Positions 33,956 through 46,325 of a stretch of 64,000 nt of DNA are shown here, in pieces. The translations under genes were made by a program, and so were the position numbers. The notes beneath the pieces are model-generated. The model did not search any database, had not been told where the DNA came from, and saw only the letters and a program-made list of their open reading frames with translations. How positions within the stretch are numbered: position 1 is the first letter of the stretch; every line of letters begins with the position of its first letter. This DNA comes from Dallia pectoralis. Taxonomy: Eukaryota > Chordata > Actinopteri > Esociformes > Umbridae. The stretch spans positions 1,443,380-1,507,379 of the forward strand of contig CM055760.1 of assembly GCA_029465975.1 (NCBI GenBank), in the 5' to 3' direction.

Positions 33956-34043
33956 CTGCAACAACCTCAAACAGATATTTTCCGCCTTCTTCTCCATTGC
34001 TTGGATGCTCAGTGACTCTGTTTCCAGGTAGGATAATGGTCCC
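33956..34043 (-). CDS. arhgap24: PH-domain exon of an ARHGAP24 (FilGAP)-like Rho GTPase-activating protein
   Basis: 88-nt exon. On the minus strand a pyrimidine-rich tract and acceptor (TTCTGTCTAG|GGGACC) precede it, and a strong donor (GTTGCAG|GTAAGA) follows. It codes 29 residues plus one base: GTIILPGNRVTEHP then SNGEEGGKYLFEVVA. The pattern GTIxLPGNxVxEHPxNxExxGKxLFEVV is the beta-strand stretch of the PH domain in FilGAP; ARHGAP22 and ARHGAP25 have the same exon but differ at the PGN and EHP positions. ARHGAP24 is a Rac-directed GAP, regulated through ROCK and filamin A, acting at the cell cortex. No stop or frame damage. I found no adjacent PH exon in the window, so the flanking introns are at least about 34 kb downstream and 30 kb upstream, unless an exon was missed. 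Confidence 0.8.
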
Positions 34044-35492
34044 CTAGACAGAACAAAGTAGACAGAGAAATGTAGAAACAAAAAATAAGATAAAAATGGT
34101 TCCAGCACAGGTCTTACAGTACATCAACAAAGAAGATTCTCAGTGTCTGGTGATGTTAATGGGTTGCAAACTTCAAGCAGTCATTGAAAACAAAGAATGT
34201 TTTACTAAATTGAAAATATGGCTGCTGGTGACAAAGCAGACGGCAGTGTCGTAAATTCAATCACATTTGTTAAGTAGCTTTTCATGTATTGGCAGGATAG
34301 CCAAGTATGAAGGGTATATTGGTAAGATACAACTTTAGACTGAAGCGATCTGATATTGGAATGAAATGATAGTGAGCATTTCATCGATATACAATTATAC
34401 ATTTACATGTTGATATGTTAACTTTGACCCATTTAAGACGAGGATGTTTAGAGGACATGTATGTTTAGGTAGGCCCTGGTTGAAGAGCAAACATTTTTGA
34501 CATTGAAATGTAGGGAAACAAAGTTTGTGTTGTATGTTAATAATACCATGTTATAGGTTGGACAGCACTGTTCAGGGAATACTGAATGGTGTTGATTGCA
34601 TAAAGGTAGTTGAGAAAGTTACCAGCAGCAAACACAACCATATTAATATACACAGAAGACCGATTCCTCCCAATAATGATTCTTGAGAAAATCCCATAAT
34701 TACAGCCAGATATTCCACATTGCAGTCAAGAACTTAAAAGGAGCCTATTGTGAACATCAAATTGAAAAAGAAACATCAACAAATAAACTGTAGTAAAGGT
34801 CACAAACTAATAGTGCATCAGTGTAAACATCTCAATGAAGCTGAATTAATCCCTTAATACTCTGTGTAAAATAAGGCATGGCAACGCCTGTACAACTCTC
34901 CAACTATGAAACACTGTTGATTAATGTGTGCATGCAAGTTATCTCCATTATCCTATTTTTTGTGGAATATCTTCTTTTTGTTAGTTGTCTCCTCCATTAA
35001 TTTATCTTTCACCCACTTCCCTTAATCACATTACACTGACAAAGCCCAGAACCAATTATTTTGCCACTTGCCCAAACCGGCCCTGTAATACCTAAACCCA
35101 AAAGCATCCGCATCTCAGGTCTCTTTTAAATCCACTCCTCCAAATTACAGAGATTTAACCATCTTTCACAGTACACTGCCATTTCTTCTGTGTCTACTGG
35201 AGACAACTTTTGTTAATCACTCGTAAGCTCAGCATTAGTTGCAAACACAGGACTTTTCCGCGGAGGAGCAAGAAATTAATCTTCAGAAATTTGAAGAATA
35301 TAAAAATGTTTTTCAAGCACGCAGTAACACCGTCTCTGCTGCCAAAGCAAGAGAACAATCTTGGAGGATCATTGCTGATTGTTAATGCCTAAGTTTAAGA
35401 AATACATTTTATAGGCGATTAATATAAAATAATGATTTTAGGCTAATCATATTGAAAATGAATGAAATGAAAATGTGTGTATTCATATATAT
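34044..35492 (-). other. Intron 5' of the host exon
   Basis: The acceptor side of the PH exon starts here. About 1.4 kb of AT-rich DNA follows with no recognised features. Confidence 0.5.
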
Positions 35493-35622
35493 ACGTAATT
35501 AATTCCTAGCTTCTGTTCTGTGTTGCAATGGCTTCACATTTTACACACATTATTTATATATATAATGCGTGTAAAATGTGAAGCCATTGCAACAGAGAAC
35601 AGAAGCTAGGAATTAATTACGT
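35493..35622. repeat. Long near-perfect palindrome (second)
   Basis: Arms of about 62 bp (35493-35554 and 35561-35622), beginning ACGTAATTAATTCCTAGCTT, pair with only two or three mismatches around an AT-rich centre (TTTATATATATA). No coding sequence or transposase, and no clear target duplication. Could be a fold-back or MITE remnant. Confidence 0.95.
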
Positions 35623-36057
35623 CACTTATATGTCTTTGCTCACCGCTGATTGGTCCAACTTCTGACTTAGATCTCGAATGCAGAACATAACCTGCCCCGG
35701 AGCAAGTTAGTCAGATACCATGGCAACAAATACCGATTGAAGCCGAGCTACTAACATAGTACCTAAAAACCAGGGTTTGGGGAAACTTAACTGAAACATA
35801 GCTGGCTAGCCACCAAAACCAGCTTCATGGTACAGGCCCCAGGTTCCGGTTGGGTGATTAAGAGTTCTATTTAGTTCACTGGGTTTGGTTGCATGGTGCT
35901 TGACATTGTTATAAGTTACAGTCTGATAAAAGTCAGTGTGATATGTTTGAACTGTTTTTATCTATGTTAGTAAGCCGCTCTTAACCGCATTTTCATTTCA
36001 ATAATAGTATATCGTATTAGTTTGTTGTTTTGTGTTTATTTTCCTGCATGTGTAAAC
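35623..36057. other. Possible LTR-like fragment
   Basis: The stretch TTAGTAAGCCGCTCTTAACCGC near 35970 resembles the AAGCCGC word of LTR-like segments at 21166 and 29980. No boundaries could be fixed. Confidence 0.25.
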
Positions 36058-36142
36058 AGAGGTGTAGGTTTGGTTTAAAAATTGGTGGGGACACAGTTTA
36101 CCATTCTTTTTGCTATCGATGCTCCTGGCTGTTGCTAAAAGT
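36058..36142 (+). repeat. Dispersed repeat, copy 2 (pair with 10206)
   Basis: CAGAGGTGTAGGTTTGGTT ... GGTGGGGACACAGTTTACC ... GCTATCGATGCTCCTGGC matches 10206-10290 with a handful of differences. It may mark the left end of a longer element, since the following 0.8 kb is CpG-bearing and unlike its surroundings, but no right terminus was recognised. Confidence 0.6.
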
Positions 36143-37470
36143 GTTTACTTACATACAAGATACTGCAATAAATACAGTAGGTTAACAAAACTTACTTCTT
36201 AAACTAATATTAGCTAGCTAAATTGAATAATGTTTTTTCAAGTCTGCAGGCACAAAAACTAGCTGTTACTAACAATGTTAAGCTATACATTTATACTACT
36301 ACTTACACATTGTCTTTTGTGAAGAAGGACCTTATCGGTAATTCGTTTTTTTGGTGCTATTCTGCTAACATCTAAAAACATTGAAACAAGCAGTTTGGTA
36401 TAACAAGTTTGCAGTTACTAACTAGCATTGCTTCGACCGCAACTACGTCATATTCTCCATTCAACCCATATGAATGTCCGATAGCTAGCAAGCAGACAAC
36501 AGTTCCTGAGCTAGCAAAGGCTCGTTAACGTTAGAAATACTATACATTTTCAACAATAATATTCGATTTTATCGTTATTATTCACTCAATGTTAACGTAT
36601 ACCTTACAGGAGTAGCCTGCCAAAAAGCCAATCATTAAATCCTTTCTCACAGTCGCTCCTTCGACGCTCACCTGAACACTGTTAGCTGATTGGCTGGTAC
36701 ACGTTGTGATCAGCGCTCTCCTGCCAATCAGGAGTAACGAACACCTTGAGAGAGTTAACCAATTGTGAAACCGAAGAATTAAAAAAATATGTAAAAAATA
36801 CGCAATTATTTGTGGGGACAATTACACATTTCCTAAACATTGGTGGGTACATGTTAATATTTTTTAAATGTAATGCTTTTTCCACTACCATGCTGTTGAT
36901 GTCCAAGCAGAAGCTGCCATCACACAAAGTTTTCAGTTTTCGTATTGAGAGGGTACTTCTATGATTATGGATGCACTTACTGTTGCATCAAAAAAACACT
37001 AAGAAATAAGTTGTATTATTCATTTTGCGTTTTTAATAGTTTTTTATTTTTTATGTTCAATGTGTGGCATGGAGTTCAGTTAGAAGGTCACATGCACAGT
37101 TATAAGGTCTGAACAGACTCATGTGAAATCATACAGGAAAGAATCCAGTCAGTTGAGTGGCAAATCATTTTACAGTGCTTGCATATCATTCTGTCCTTTA
37201 CTGCATATGATACTTCATACTCAGAAAGCATGCGCCTGCATCTGTACCGCCATTGTTTGGCATTGTGTGACTTTCAGTCAAATGTTATGGGCCTGGCTCC
37301 GTCCTACTCACCTGCTTATTGAATAAAACATCCAATAGCATTAAACTGGTCTGGGGGCATTCGACCATGTTTGCCAGCTTGTTGGATAACCTGCTGGCTT
37401 CAAGAGAACGTCCTGGGAAGGGCATGCCCGTTCCACCCTCTGTCACCATGGTTTTTGTTTAGTAGGAGCT
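36143..37470. other. No gene recognised
   Basis: About 1.3 kb. 36430-36760 holds several CpGs and the short inverted words CAGCTAATCAG/CTGATTGG-like. Possibly the body of the element that begins at 36058. No coding sequence supported. Confidence 0.35.
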
Positions 37471-37489
37471 AGGTGGTTTAGCTATCCAG

Positions 37490-38751
37490 GAGAACGGACG
37501 ACGACAGGACGAGTATCACTTATGTGGCAGAAGTGGAAAATTCGCTGCCCAATGTCATCTGAGTTCTGGAGGCGGTATGCAGGTCACTTCCAACTCATTC
37601 AGCGCTCTTTACTGCACAATTAAACATCCACGTCACCTTACCTGATTACATAGCAATTACCCAGTATATGGTACTCGTCGATTCAGGTGCTGATGGGAAC
37701 TTTATGGAAAGGTCATTAGCTCTCGGGGTCTGCGTTTGTTGATTACCATGCATTTAATAAAACTACCCTTCGCTATTGCTTTCTTCTTCCCCTCAATTCC
37801 TCTGTGATCATGTCAATGCATGGAGTACCGATCTTCACAAAATTAGATCTCAGAAGTGCTTATAACATGGTGGAAGACGAATGAAAGACAGCAATTCGCA
37901 CCCCCACAGGGAATTAGGAATACCTAGTGTACACACAGGCAGCTGAAACCTCAGGTGGGTCTTATTCATCACCCAATTTGACTTTACACCAGGAACTAAG
38001 ATTGTGAAGACAGACTCATCGTTCAGGTTGTACGACACAGAGGCCTCCTGCAATGTGGCGCAGATGGTGTGGAGCGGTGAACAGGGATATAGAGAGGGTG
38101 TTTCACACAGAGCCACCTCCATTTTGGTGCTCTGTTGGGCTTCAGCACATGATGTCTAATGGCCATGATCGCTTTATCTACTAGGCACACAAATCCCACT
38201 TCTCTAGTCCCCCCTGGCATCGGTTGTACTTGCACTGCATTATTGGGAAGTACTAGTGGCCACCTTGGCTCAGGATGTGAGGGTGTATGTGTCCTCCTCC
38301 TCAGTATGCACACAGAGTGTGTCACCTAGGCAACTTCCACTGGGTAAGTTACATCCTTTACCAGTTCAGATGGCTATGGTCCCACTTATGGGATCTAACT
38401 GGTCTTCTCCGTCTCTCAAGGTAACTCCACTGTCCTGGTGATTGTGGATTGTTTTGCGAAAGCCTGCCACCTCTGTCCTATGTCCGGTCTCCCCACAGCC
38501 TTGCAAACTGTGGCAAACCATTTCATTCACATCTTCCAGCCCTATGGGGTGCCAGAGGACATGGTGTCAGACTTATGTTTAGAGTCTGGAAGGCGTTAAT
38601 GGTTAACTCTAAATCAAATGGGCAGGTGCCACAAATGTTCTTCGGTGTTCTTGCCATGCCAAATATGACCACAACTCTCTACGCCACTTTCATGTCATCC
38701 TTACAATTTGTTTTGGAGTATCAGTCGGTCCTGGCATCAGAGCCTGACTGA
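37490..38751 (+). pseudogene. Gypsy-type gag-pol fossil (zinc knuckle, protease, RT and integrase pieces)
   Basis: Four collinear pieces on the plus strand. (1) About 37510-37560: LCGRSGKFAAQCHL, a degenerate CCHC nucleocapsid knuckle. (2) 37670-37735: VLVDSGADGNFMERS, the retropepsin DSGA active site. (3) 37826-37930: IFTKLDLRSAYNMV, then a stop, then KTAIRTPTG, the RT region of motif A. (4) 38414-38751: SQGNSTVLVIVDCFAKACHL, VANHFIHIFQPYGVPEDMVSD, then after a frame change NGQVPQ and the LEYQS block, the integrase core and its end. Most of RT and RNase H is missing (37930-38400 is not recognisable). Multiple stops and deletions; dead. Confidence 0.85.
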
Positions 38752-38753
38752 AG

Positions 38754-39121
38754 CTACAGCAGTGGACAACGAATTGACCTGGCTGTGTATAGTTTTTTAA
38801 GGGACGGCAGCTTACATCCAATGGTCCCCTCCGCAGAGCAAATGATGCGTTGCAGTCTGTTCTTGACCTTGAAAGTGGCTGCAGCATAGGTGTTGATGGA
38901 GGAGGTCATGATGGAGTGAATTATGGTTGTGTAAGCATTAATTATCATGGTCATTGGCAGTTTGTACTTTTTTAGCTGCCGCAGGCAGTATAGCCTTCGT
39001 TGTGCTTTCTTAGTGAGAGAGGTGATGTGCAGCTCTCACTTGAGGTCCTGTGCGATGGTGTTGCCCTGGAAGTGAAAGGACTCCACTGTGTTGACTGCGG
39101 AGTCCCCCAAGACGATTAGTT
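38754..39121 (-). pseudogene. Non-LTR retrotransposon fragment (RT C-terminal region)
   Basis: Minus strand: VLGDSAVNTVESFHFQGNTI, then AQDLK, stop, ELHITSLTKKAQRRLYCLRQ, LKKYKLPMTMIINAYTTIIH, RLQRIICSAEGTIGCKLPS. This is the stretch after the RT palm in a common fish LINE group (jockey/Rex-like), where VESFKFLGTTIS...KKAQQRLYFLR is usual. It lies tail to tail with the Gypsy fossil. One stop, truncated at both ends. Confidence 0.75.
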
Positions 39122-39151
39122 GAATCTATTAGTTCCTTACAAATTTGAATG

Positions 39152-39548
39152 TGTGATTACTAGTGAAACTAGATGTTAGGACCGACTGATAGTGAAACTA
39201 GTCATCACCCTCGCGTTCTTTTTGTCTTGTGCTCACCTTTTCCTATGGTTGGTTTGAGGTAACTATGCACACCTGGCACGGTTTGGATAATTAGGAGGTG
39301 TATGTAAGTCACTGGGTGTGCTTGCACTTTGCTTAGTATTATTTGAATGTCACAGTACGTACAGGTGAGTTTTTTTTTGTCGCTGTATGTTGTTAAAAGA
39401 CGCGTGTTATGCGCACATTTAATTCACATCAGTGTACCTATTTTTCCATTCTGTGTTTGTTATTTGTTTGATTTTAATATATAACCATGAATGAGGTATA
39501 CCTGCTCTGCACATGGTTCTTCCCTGCACTACACTGGAGTTTGTGACG
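39152..39548 (+). mobile_element. Solo LTR, relative of 29766-30123
   Basis: About 397 bp from TGTGATTACTAG to GGAGTTTGTGACG, with candidate 5-bp duplication GAATG (39147-39151, 39549-39553). It shares GCTTAGTATTATTTGAATGTCAC, a late AT-rich poly(A) region and CTGCACATGGTTCTTCCCTGC with the solo LTR at 29766. The two are clearly diverged, so they are separate old insertions. Confidence 0.55.
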
Positions 39549-39769
39549 GAATGCCACACTTGGAATCAACTTTAGACTTTTTTTCTGCCTAATTGATGAT
39601 GAACATTTTAAGGAATAGCCCACACCTGTCCATAAAACTATTTTGGGTCAATTGTCCAATTACTTAGAAAAACAGAGGGCGACAAATTAAAGAGCTATAA
39701 TTCCTAAACCCTTCCTCCAATTCGAATTACCTGACATTAAAGCTGATACTGCACTTCAAGCCCATTATA

Positions 39770-41043
39770 CAGTTTTTTCCGATTGCTAAACGACAGTGTG
39801 CACAACTGAAGTCACATGTGCAAAACTCTAACTACAGTCTGCACAGCAGCAGTTCATGTGGACCAAACTCTAGTTCGTTTTTCATTGCTTGAACACAGTT
39901 TTCAAAACTCAACACACTTATCCCATTACCTTAACCACAACCTGCACAACACTGTGGATTCACAGCATTTTGTTCAAATGCTAACACACTGTTGTCAAAA
40001 CTGTTAACCACACATTCAAAACAGAATGGATTTCATCTTGGTGCATTTCAAAACTGCTGATTGCAATTTCATCTCAAAGCCAAAGTAGGTGTCTTGTTTT
40101 AGACTTGTTAGTAAACACATGTGTGTGTATATATATATATATATGGGTAGAACTCAACACACCACTCATTGGCCCATACAACACAGAAAGGCGTATAGCT
40201 TTCCTAGAACAGCTCTATGCTCAGCTAGTGCCAGCAGAACTTGGGGAGCCAGTAAGAAACACCCAAGTTTTTGTCATAGTTTGCGATAATGTTGCTTTTC
40301 ACCACTCTACAGCTGTCACAGATTGGTTTGCAGAACATCGCAGATTTATGGTTTTGTACCTGCCTCCATATTCACCCTTCCTCAACCCAATAGAGGAGTT
40401 TTCTCTGCCAAGAGGTGGAAAGTGTTTGGTCACCACCCACATGACCAAATGTCTCTTTTGGAAGCCATGAGTGCTTGACGTGAGGACATATGTCTAGAAG
40501 AATGCCAGGGATGGATAAGGTACTCCAGAAGGTTCTTACCCAGGTGCATGGCAAGACAGAACATTAGATGTGATGTTGATGAAAACCTGTGGCCTAATGC
40601 TGGAGAGGCAGGATTAGACCCTCAATTCTTTGTTAGAATTACTGTATGTACTTTTAGTTCGTGCCTTTTTTCCTCATTACTGTAACTCCGTAAATTACAT
40701 ACAAATATATATATCTATTGAAGCATACTGCTAATTTTCATTTACCTCAAAAATTCTTATGTTCTAAAATTACAGTTTTTAGCAATCCCTTTGACCATTT
40801 TCTCAGAACCTTAATGTCATTTTCCACAACTCTGTGTGTTATCTCAGTGAGGATTGCATATAGTGTTTGGCTGCACTGAGCCTGTTTTGAGACGTGTGTT
40901 AAGAGTTGTGTTGCTTGAAATGAGTTTTGCAGGAGATGTTAACTGTTTAGCTCAGGTGACTGTTGGTAGTGCAGACTGTAGTTAGAGTTTTGCACATGTG
41001 ACTTCCGTTGTGCCCACTGTCGTTTAGCAATCGGAAAAAAATG
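39770..41043 (+). mobile_element. IS630/Tc1-superfamily element with long TIRs, internally deleted
   Basis: 1274 bp flanked by TA (39768-39769, 41044-41045). Inverted repeats of about 75-80 bp (TTTTTTCCGATTGCTAAACGACAGTG..., GTCACATGTGCAAAACTCTAACTACAGTCTGCAC) are well conserved. It contains the catalytic half of a transposase. Confidence 0.9.
40105..40640 (+). pseudogene. IS630-like DDE transposase, catalytic half
   Basis: Frame 40105-40470: ERRIAFLEQLYAQLVPAELG, VFVIVCDNVAFHHS (second catalytic Asp with FHH), MVLYLPPYSPFLNPIEE (third acidic residue). A one-base shift near 40420 moves the rest to another frame (KRWKVFGHHPHDQMSLLEAM, CQGWIRYSRRFLPRCMARQN, RCDVDENLWPNAGEAG). The first Asp block and the DNA-binding N-terminus are missing, so it is inactive. 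The YLPPYSPxLNPIE motif separates it from the Tc1-type WPxQSPDLNPIE copies elsewhere in the window. Confidence 0.85.
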
Positions 41044-41045
41044 TA

Positions 41046-42500
<1,455 letters not shown>

Positions 42501-45290
42501 GAGATAGTGAGTGACAGTTTCTTCACACAGGTCTCCACCTCAGACAAAGCACTTTAAAGAAGCATAACTGAAACTGTTCCCTGCACCTGAAGGCCCACAT
42601 GAAGAGCATTAACAAGACGCATAGAGATAAAACAGATTTGCCGTGGTAATGAAGAAGGGAGAACTTGTTGTTTGATGTGGTCATTCAAAAGAATCTGCCT
42701 ACCATCAACATTCCTATCCCAAACAGTACCCTACTAGTTTTTAGTGCACCACCTCCAACCACAGCCCCTTTAAAATAGTGCCCAGAGGGGAAAAAAAATG
42801 AATTTCAAGTACACACATCCTATCATTTCAGACCTCTGGCACTTTAAAACATGGAAAGACATGCGACGACACACATCAGGCTACATGCACATTCCCTCTT
42901 CACCTGGTGTTCATAATGGTTTTTCCTCTCACAACAATTGTAGCGTATATGTGCGATTACACTGCACGCAGCATAACAACAAAATCCATAGGGTGACATC
43001 AGCCCATATATACATTTGGTATGCACTCACACACACTTTAACACACACTGGTGATAAACTGCACACAAATAAGTGCTGCTCTGGGAATGTAATGTTTTTG
43101 TGTGTGCTTGATGAGAATGTTCTGTCCTATATGCCATATTGCAGTAAAACTATACAACACTGCTGCCGTTCCCCACCGAGCCCTCAGCCACGCTTTCCAT
43201 AATGACAACCCACTGCTCTGATGTTTCTTGCAACAACCTACCAGAATATACCGGCCCTCAGTGACAATATCACTGCAGATGTTTTTGTTGTTGCACTTAA
43301 CCTGCCCAGCACCAAAAATGCCTGATGAAATTGGATTAGAAAATGAAAAAAGTTTAATTAAAAAGGAAAATGAAGAGCTGTGCCCGGAGGGACAGATCAG
43401 AGCAATAACACAGTTGTAGTAACCTTGTAGCCTAATTAATACCTGTGTAGCTCGATACAACCATAGTAGTGGCATAGTTATAAACACAACACTAAATGGA
43501 AACCATAGAGCAAAGGCAGTCAACGCCAATCAATGCTGCTGGAGGCCAGTTTCAGTTCAGATCTCAGCAAGACATTGCACCTTGACCCCAGCAGACAAAG
43601 CTATTTTATTATGCTCATTAAGCGGCTAGGCAGAATACAACAGTCCAGCTTGCAACGAAATGACCAGCGAGGCTTGGACATGGAAAGACTTCCCGGACAT
43701 ATAGTCCCTGAGGCTACAAAGAGATGAGAAGAGGGTGTGGGAATATTGGAAACAGGGAGTACAGGATATGTGACATCACGTACACAGTTCAACATGGTTC
43801 AGTACATGATGCGAAGGCTGGGATAGCAGAGGGTTAGCACAATACGTCCATGAGACTGTTTGCACTTAATACGTTATACATTTGAAATATGAATAGAATA
43901 GAGGAGTTAGAAATGCCATTGACATTTCCTAGCAAACACAGATGATGCACTGATGCTGCACTGAGTGGCAGTGAATGGCAGAAGGTGTGACACTCACTTC
44001 CTAAGATAAGGGATTTCCTCTCTTTTGCTGAGAAACAATGTCTCAATTCCTGGATTTGATTTACGTTTAAATAATTTAAAAGACACTCTAATCCAGACTT
44101 CCAGTATGTTAATTTATACCTACATCTATTAACAAACAAAAACATGTCCTATTGCTGGATCGTAATGGCCAACTGGTACAGAAGCAGTAAACTTCATTAG
44201 GTCCCTGCCACCAGTAACTAACACAGGTCCATGATGGGGTATTAACCCTGACCAACGTTTGATCTCTATTCCCTTTCATCCGATCATTACTGCGCTTCAG
44301 ATGCCCTGGATTTTACTATACAGGAAGTGGATTATGACCCAAAAGCACCTGGAGAGATTCAAGAGATGTGTTAGGTGCAGTTATTCTGTTCAAACACACA
44401 GCTCCAACACCTTTCTGGGTAATTCCTACTATGAGGTGTCTCTTCTGTCCCCATTAAATTATATGTGCAAAATAGATTAAAAAAAACGATGAGAATTATA
44501 TGCATTTTTTAAATTTTTCATCAGTGAACATGTGATTTTGCCAGGATGGAAGGAGTGAACATTGTTAGAAAAAATATATATTAAATGAATGCCAAATGGC
44601 AGTATGTACTGCTACTTACATAGACAAAAAACACTAGATCTGAAAATAGAACACATATTACTCAATACTCAATAGTTTAAGAATAAGTTAAGAATAAAAT
44701 AAACATGATGTCTTTGAAAATATACAACCAAATGAATGCATACATGTTAATGCTACCCGATTGCTATGTGTTTCAGTTACAGTATTGTATATGTATATAC
44801 TAAGGGGGTAGAAAAATCACATGGTCTCATGTAGGATTTAGCTGCTCTAGTTTGACCAAAATATATTTTATATAAAACAAACCAACAAATTAAATTGTAT
44901 GTTCACAATAACTTAGCATAGTAGGAATTGCCTTACTAGAGAAGTGGAATGAGGGAGATTGCTGTTCAAATATAATATTAACATCAACTTCCAAACAATT
45001 CATTTTAGATTGTTCCATTCAATTTTTCCAGCAGACCTCTGGCTCTCAAGTTCTCATGTAAGACATTACAACAGACCTCTGATTGTACAGTTCTGTTGTA
45101 TGGTCTTACTGAGGGACACACTCACTAGAATCTCAGCTAATTATTGTAGGCCACTGGGCATTTCTAGGTAAAACATGCCATGAATTTTGTAGGAGCACGC
45201 ATCTAGATTGGATAAATATATTTCAAAGATATTTCAAAAAAGTAATAAATGTAATTAAAGGTCAAACAACATTATTTCGAAATGGAAAAA
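42501..45290. other. No gene recognised
   Basis: About 2.8 kb. Frames of up to about 163 codons exist on either strand (for example 43038-43529 minus) but show no domain, codon pattern or splice context that I can support. Confidence 0.4.
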
Positions 45291-45294
45291 ACTG

Positions 45295-46323
45295 TTGTCA
45301 CTGTTGGTCTGGGGCTCCATGCAATTTCAATGACCTTGAGTGAGGAATCAGTGTAGAACTACACAAGAGAATCTTGTCAATGATGTCAAGGCAGCAGGGA
45401 ACATAGTTACAATTGGTTACACACTATGCCATGAAGGACTGAAATCCTGGTCCCCCTGCTCAAGAAAGCACATGTACAGGCCTGTCTGAAGTTTGCCAAT
45501 GAACATCTGAATTATTCAGAGGAGAACTTGGTGAATGGGTTCTGGTCAGATGAGACCAACATTGAGCTATTTGGCATCAACTCAACCATGTTTGGAGGAG
45601 AAAGAATGCTGCCTATAACCCCAAGAACACCATACCCTCCGTCAAACATGGAGGTGGAAACATTTTGCTTTGGGAGTGTTTTTCTGCTAAAGGTACAGGA
45701 CAACTTCAACACATCAAAGGGACGATGGATAGGGCCATGTATCGTCAAATTTTGGGTGAGAACCTACTTCCCTCAGCCAGGGCATTGAAAATGGGTTGTG
45801 GATGGATATTCCAGCATGACAATGACCCAAAACACACAGCCAAGGCAACAAAGGAGTGGCTCAAGAAGAAGCACATTAAGGTCTTGGAGTGGCCCAGACA
45901 GACTCCAGACCTTAATCCCATAGCAAATCTGTAGAGGAAGCTGAAGGTTTGAGTTGCCAAATGACAGCCTCGAAACCTTAATGATTTGGATAACATTTGC
46001 AAGGAGGAGTGGGACAAAATCCCCCCTGAGATGTGTGCAAACCTCTAAGCCAACTACAAAAAACGTCTGACCTCTGTGATTGCCAACAAGGGTTTTACCA
46101 ACAAGTACTAAGTCATGTTTTGCAAAGCGGTTAAATATGTATTTCATTGTGTAAAATACAAATCAATTCATAAATTATTTGAAATGTGTTATTTTTTATT
46201 TTTGTTGTTATTCTAGCTCTCACTGTCCAAATAAAGATAACATAAAAATTCTAGACTGATCATGTCTTTGTCAGTTGGCAAACATACAATATCAGCAGGC
46301 GATCAAATACTTTTTCCTTTACT
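45295..46323 (+). pseudogene. Tc1-like transposase relic with right TIR
   Basis: Catalytic part of a DD34E transposase. FWSDETNIELFGINST holds the first Asp (45540 region). A frameshift around 45610-45670 leads to ECFSAKGTGQLQHIKGTMDR, WIFQHDNDPKHTAKATKEWL (second Asp) and RQTPDLNPIANL, stop. The third catalytic residue, normally Glu in NPIENL, is Ala here. The degenerate C-terminus continues to about 46110. The right end reads GATCAAATACTTTTTCCTTTA before TA near 46324. The left end and DNA-binding domain are not recognisable. Confidence 0.85.
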
Positions 46324-46325
46324 AT

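Noticed and set aside
43038..43529. 163-codon minus-strand frame as a gene
   Set aside because: Composition looks like chance read-through, with no family motif and no supporting signals.
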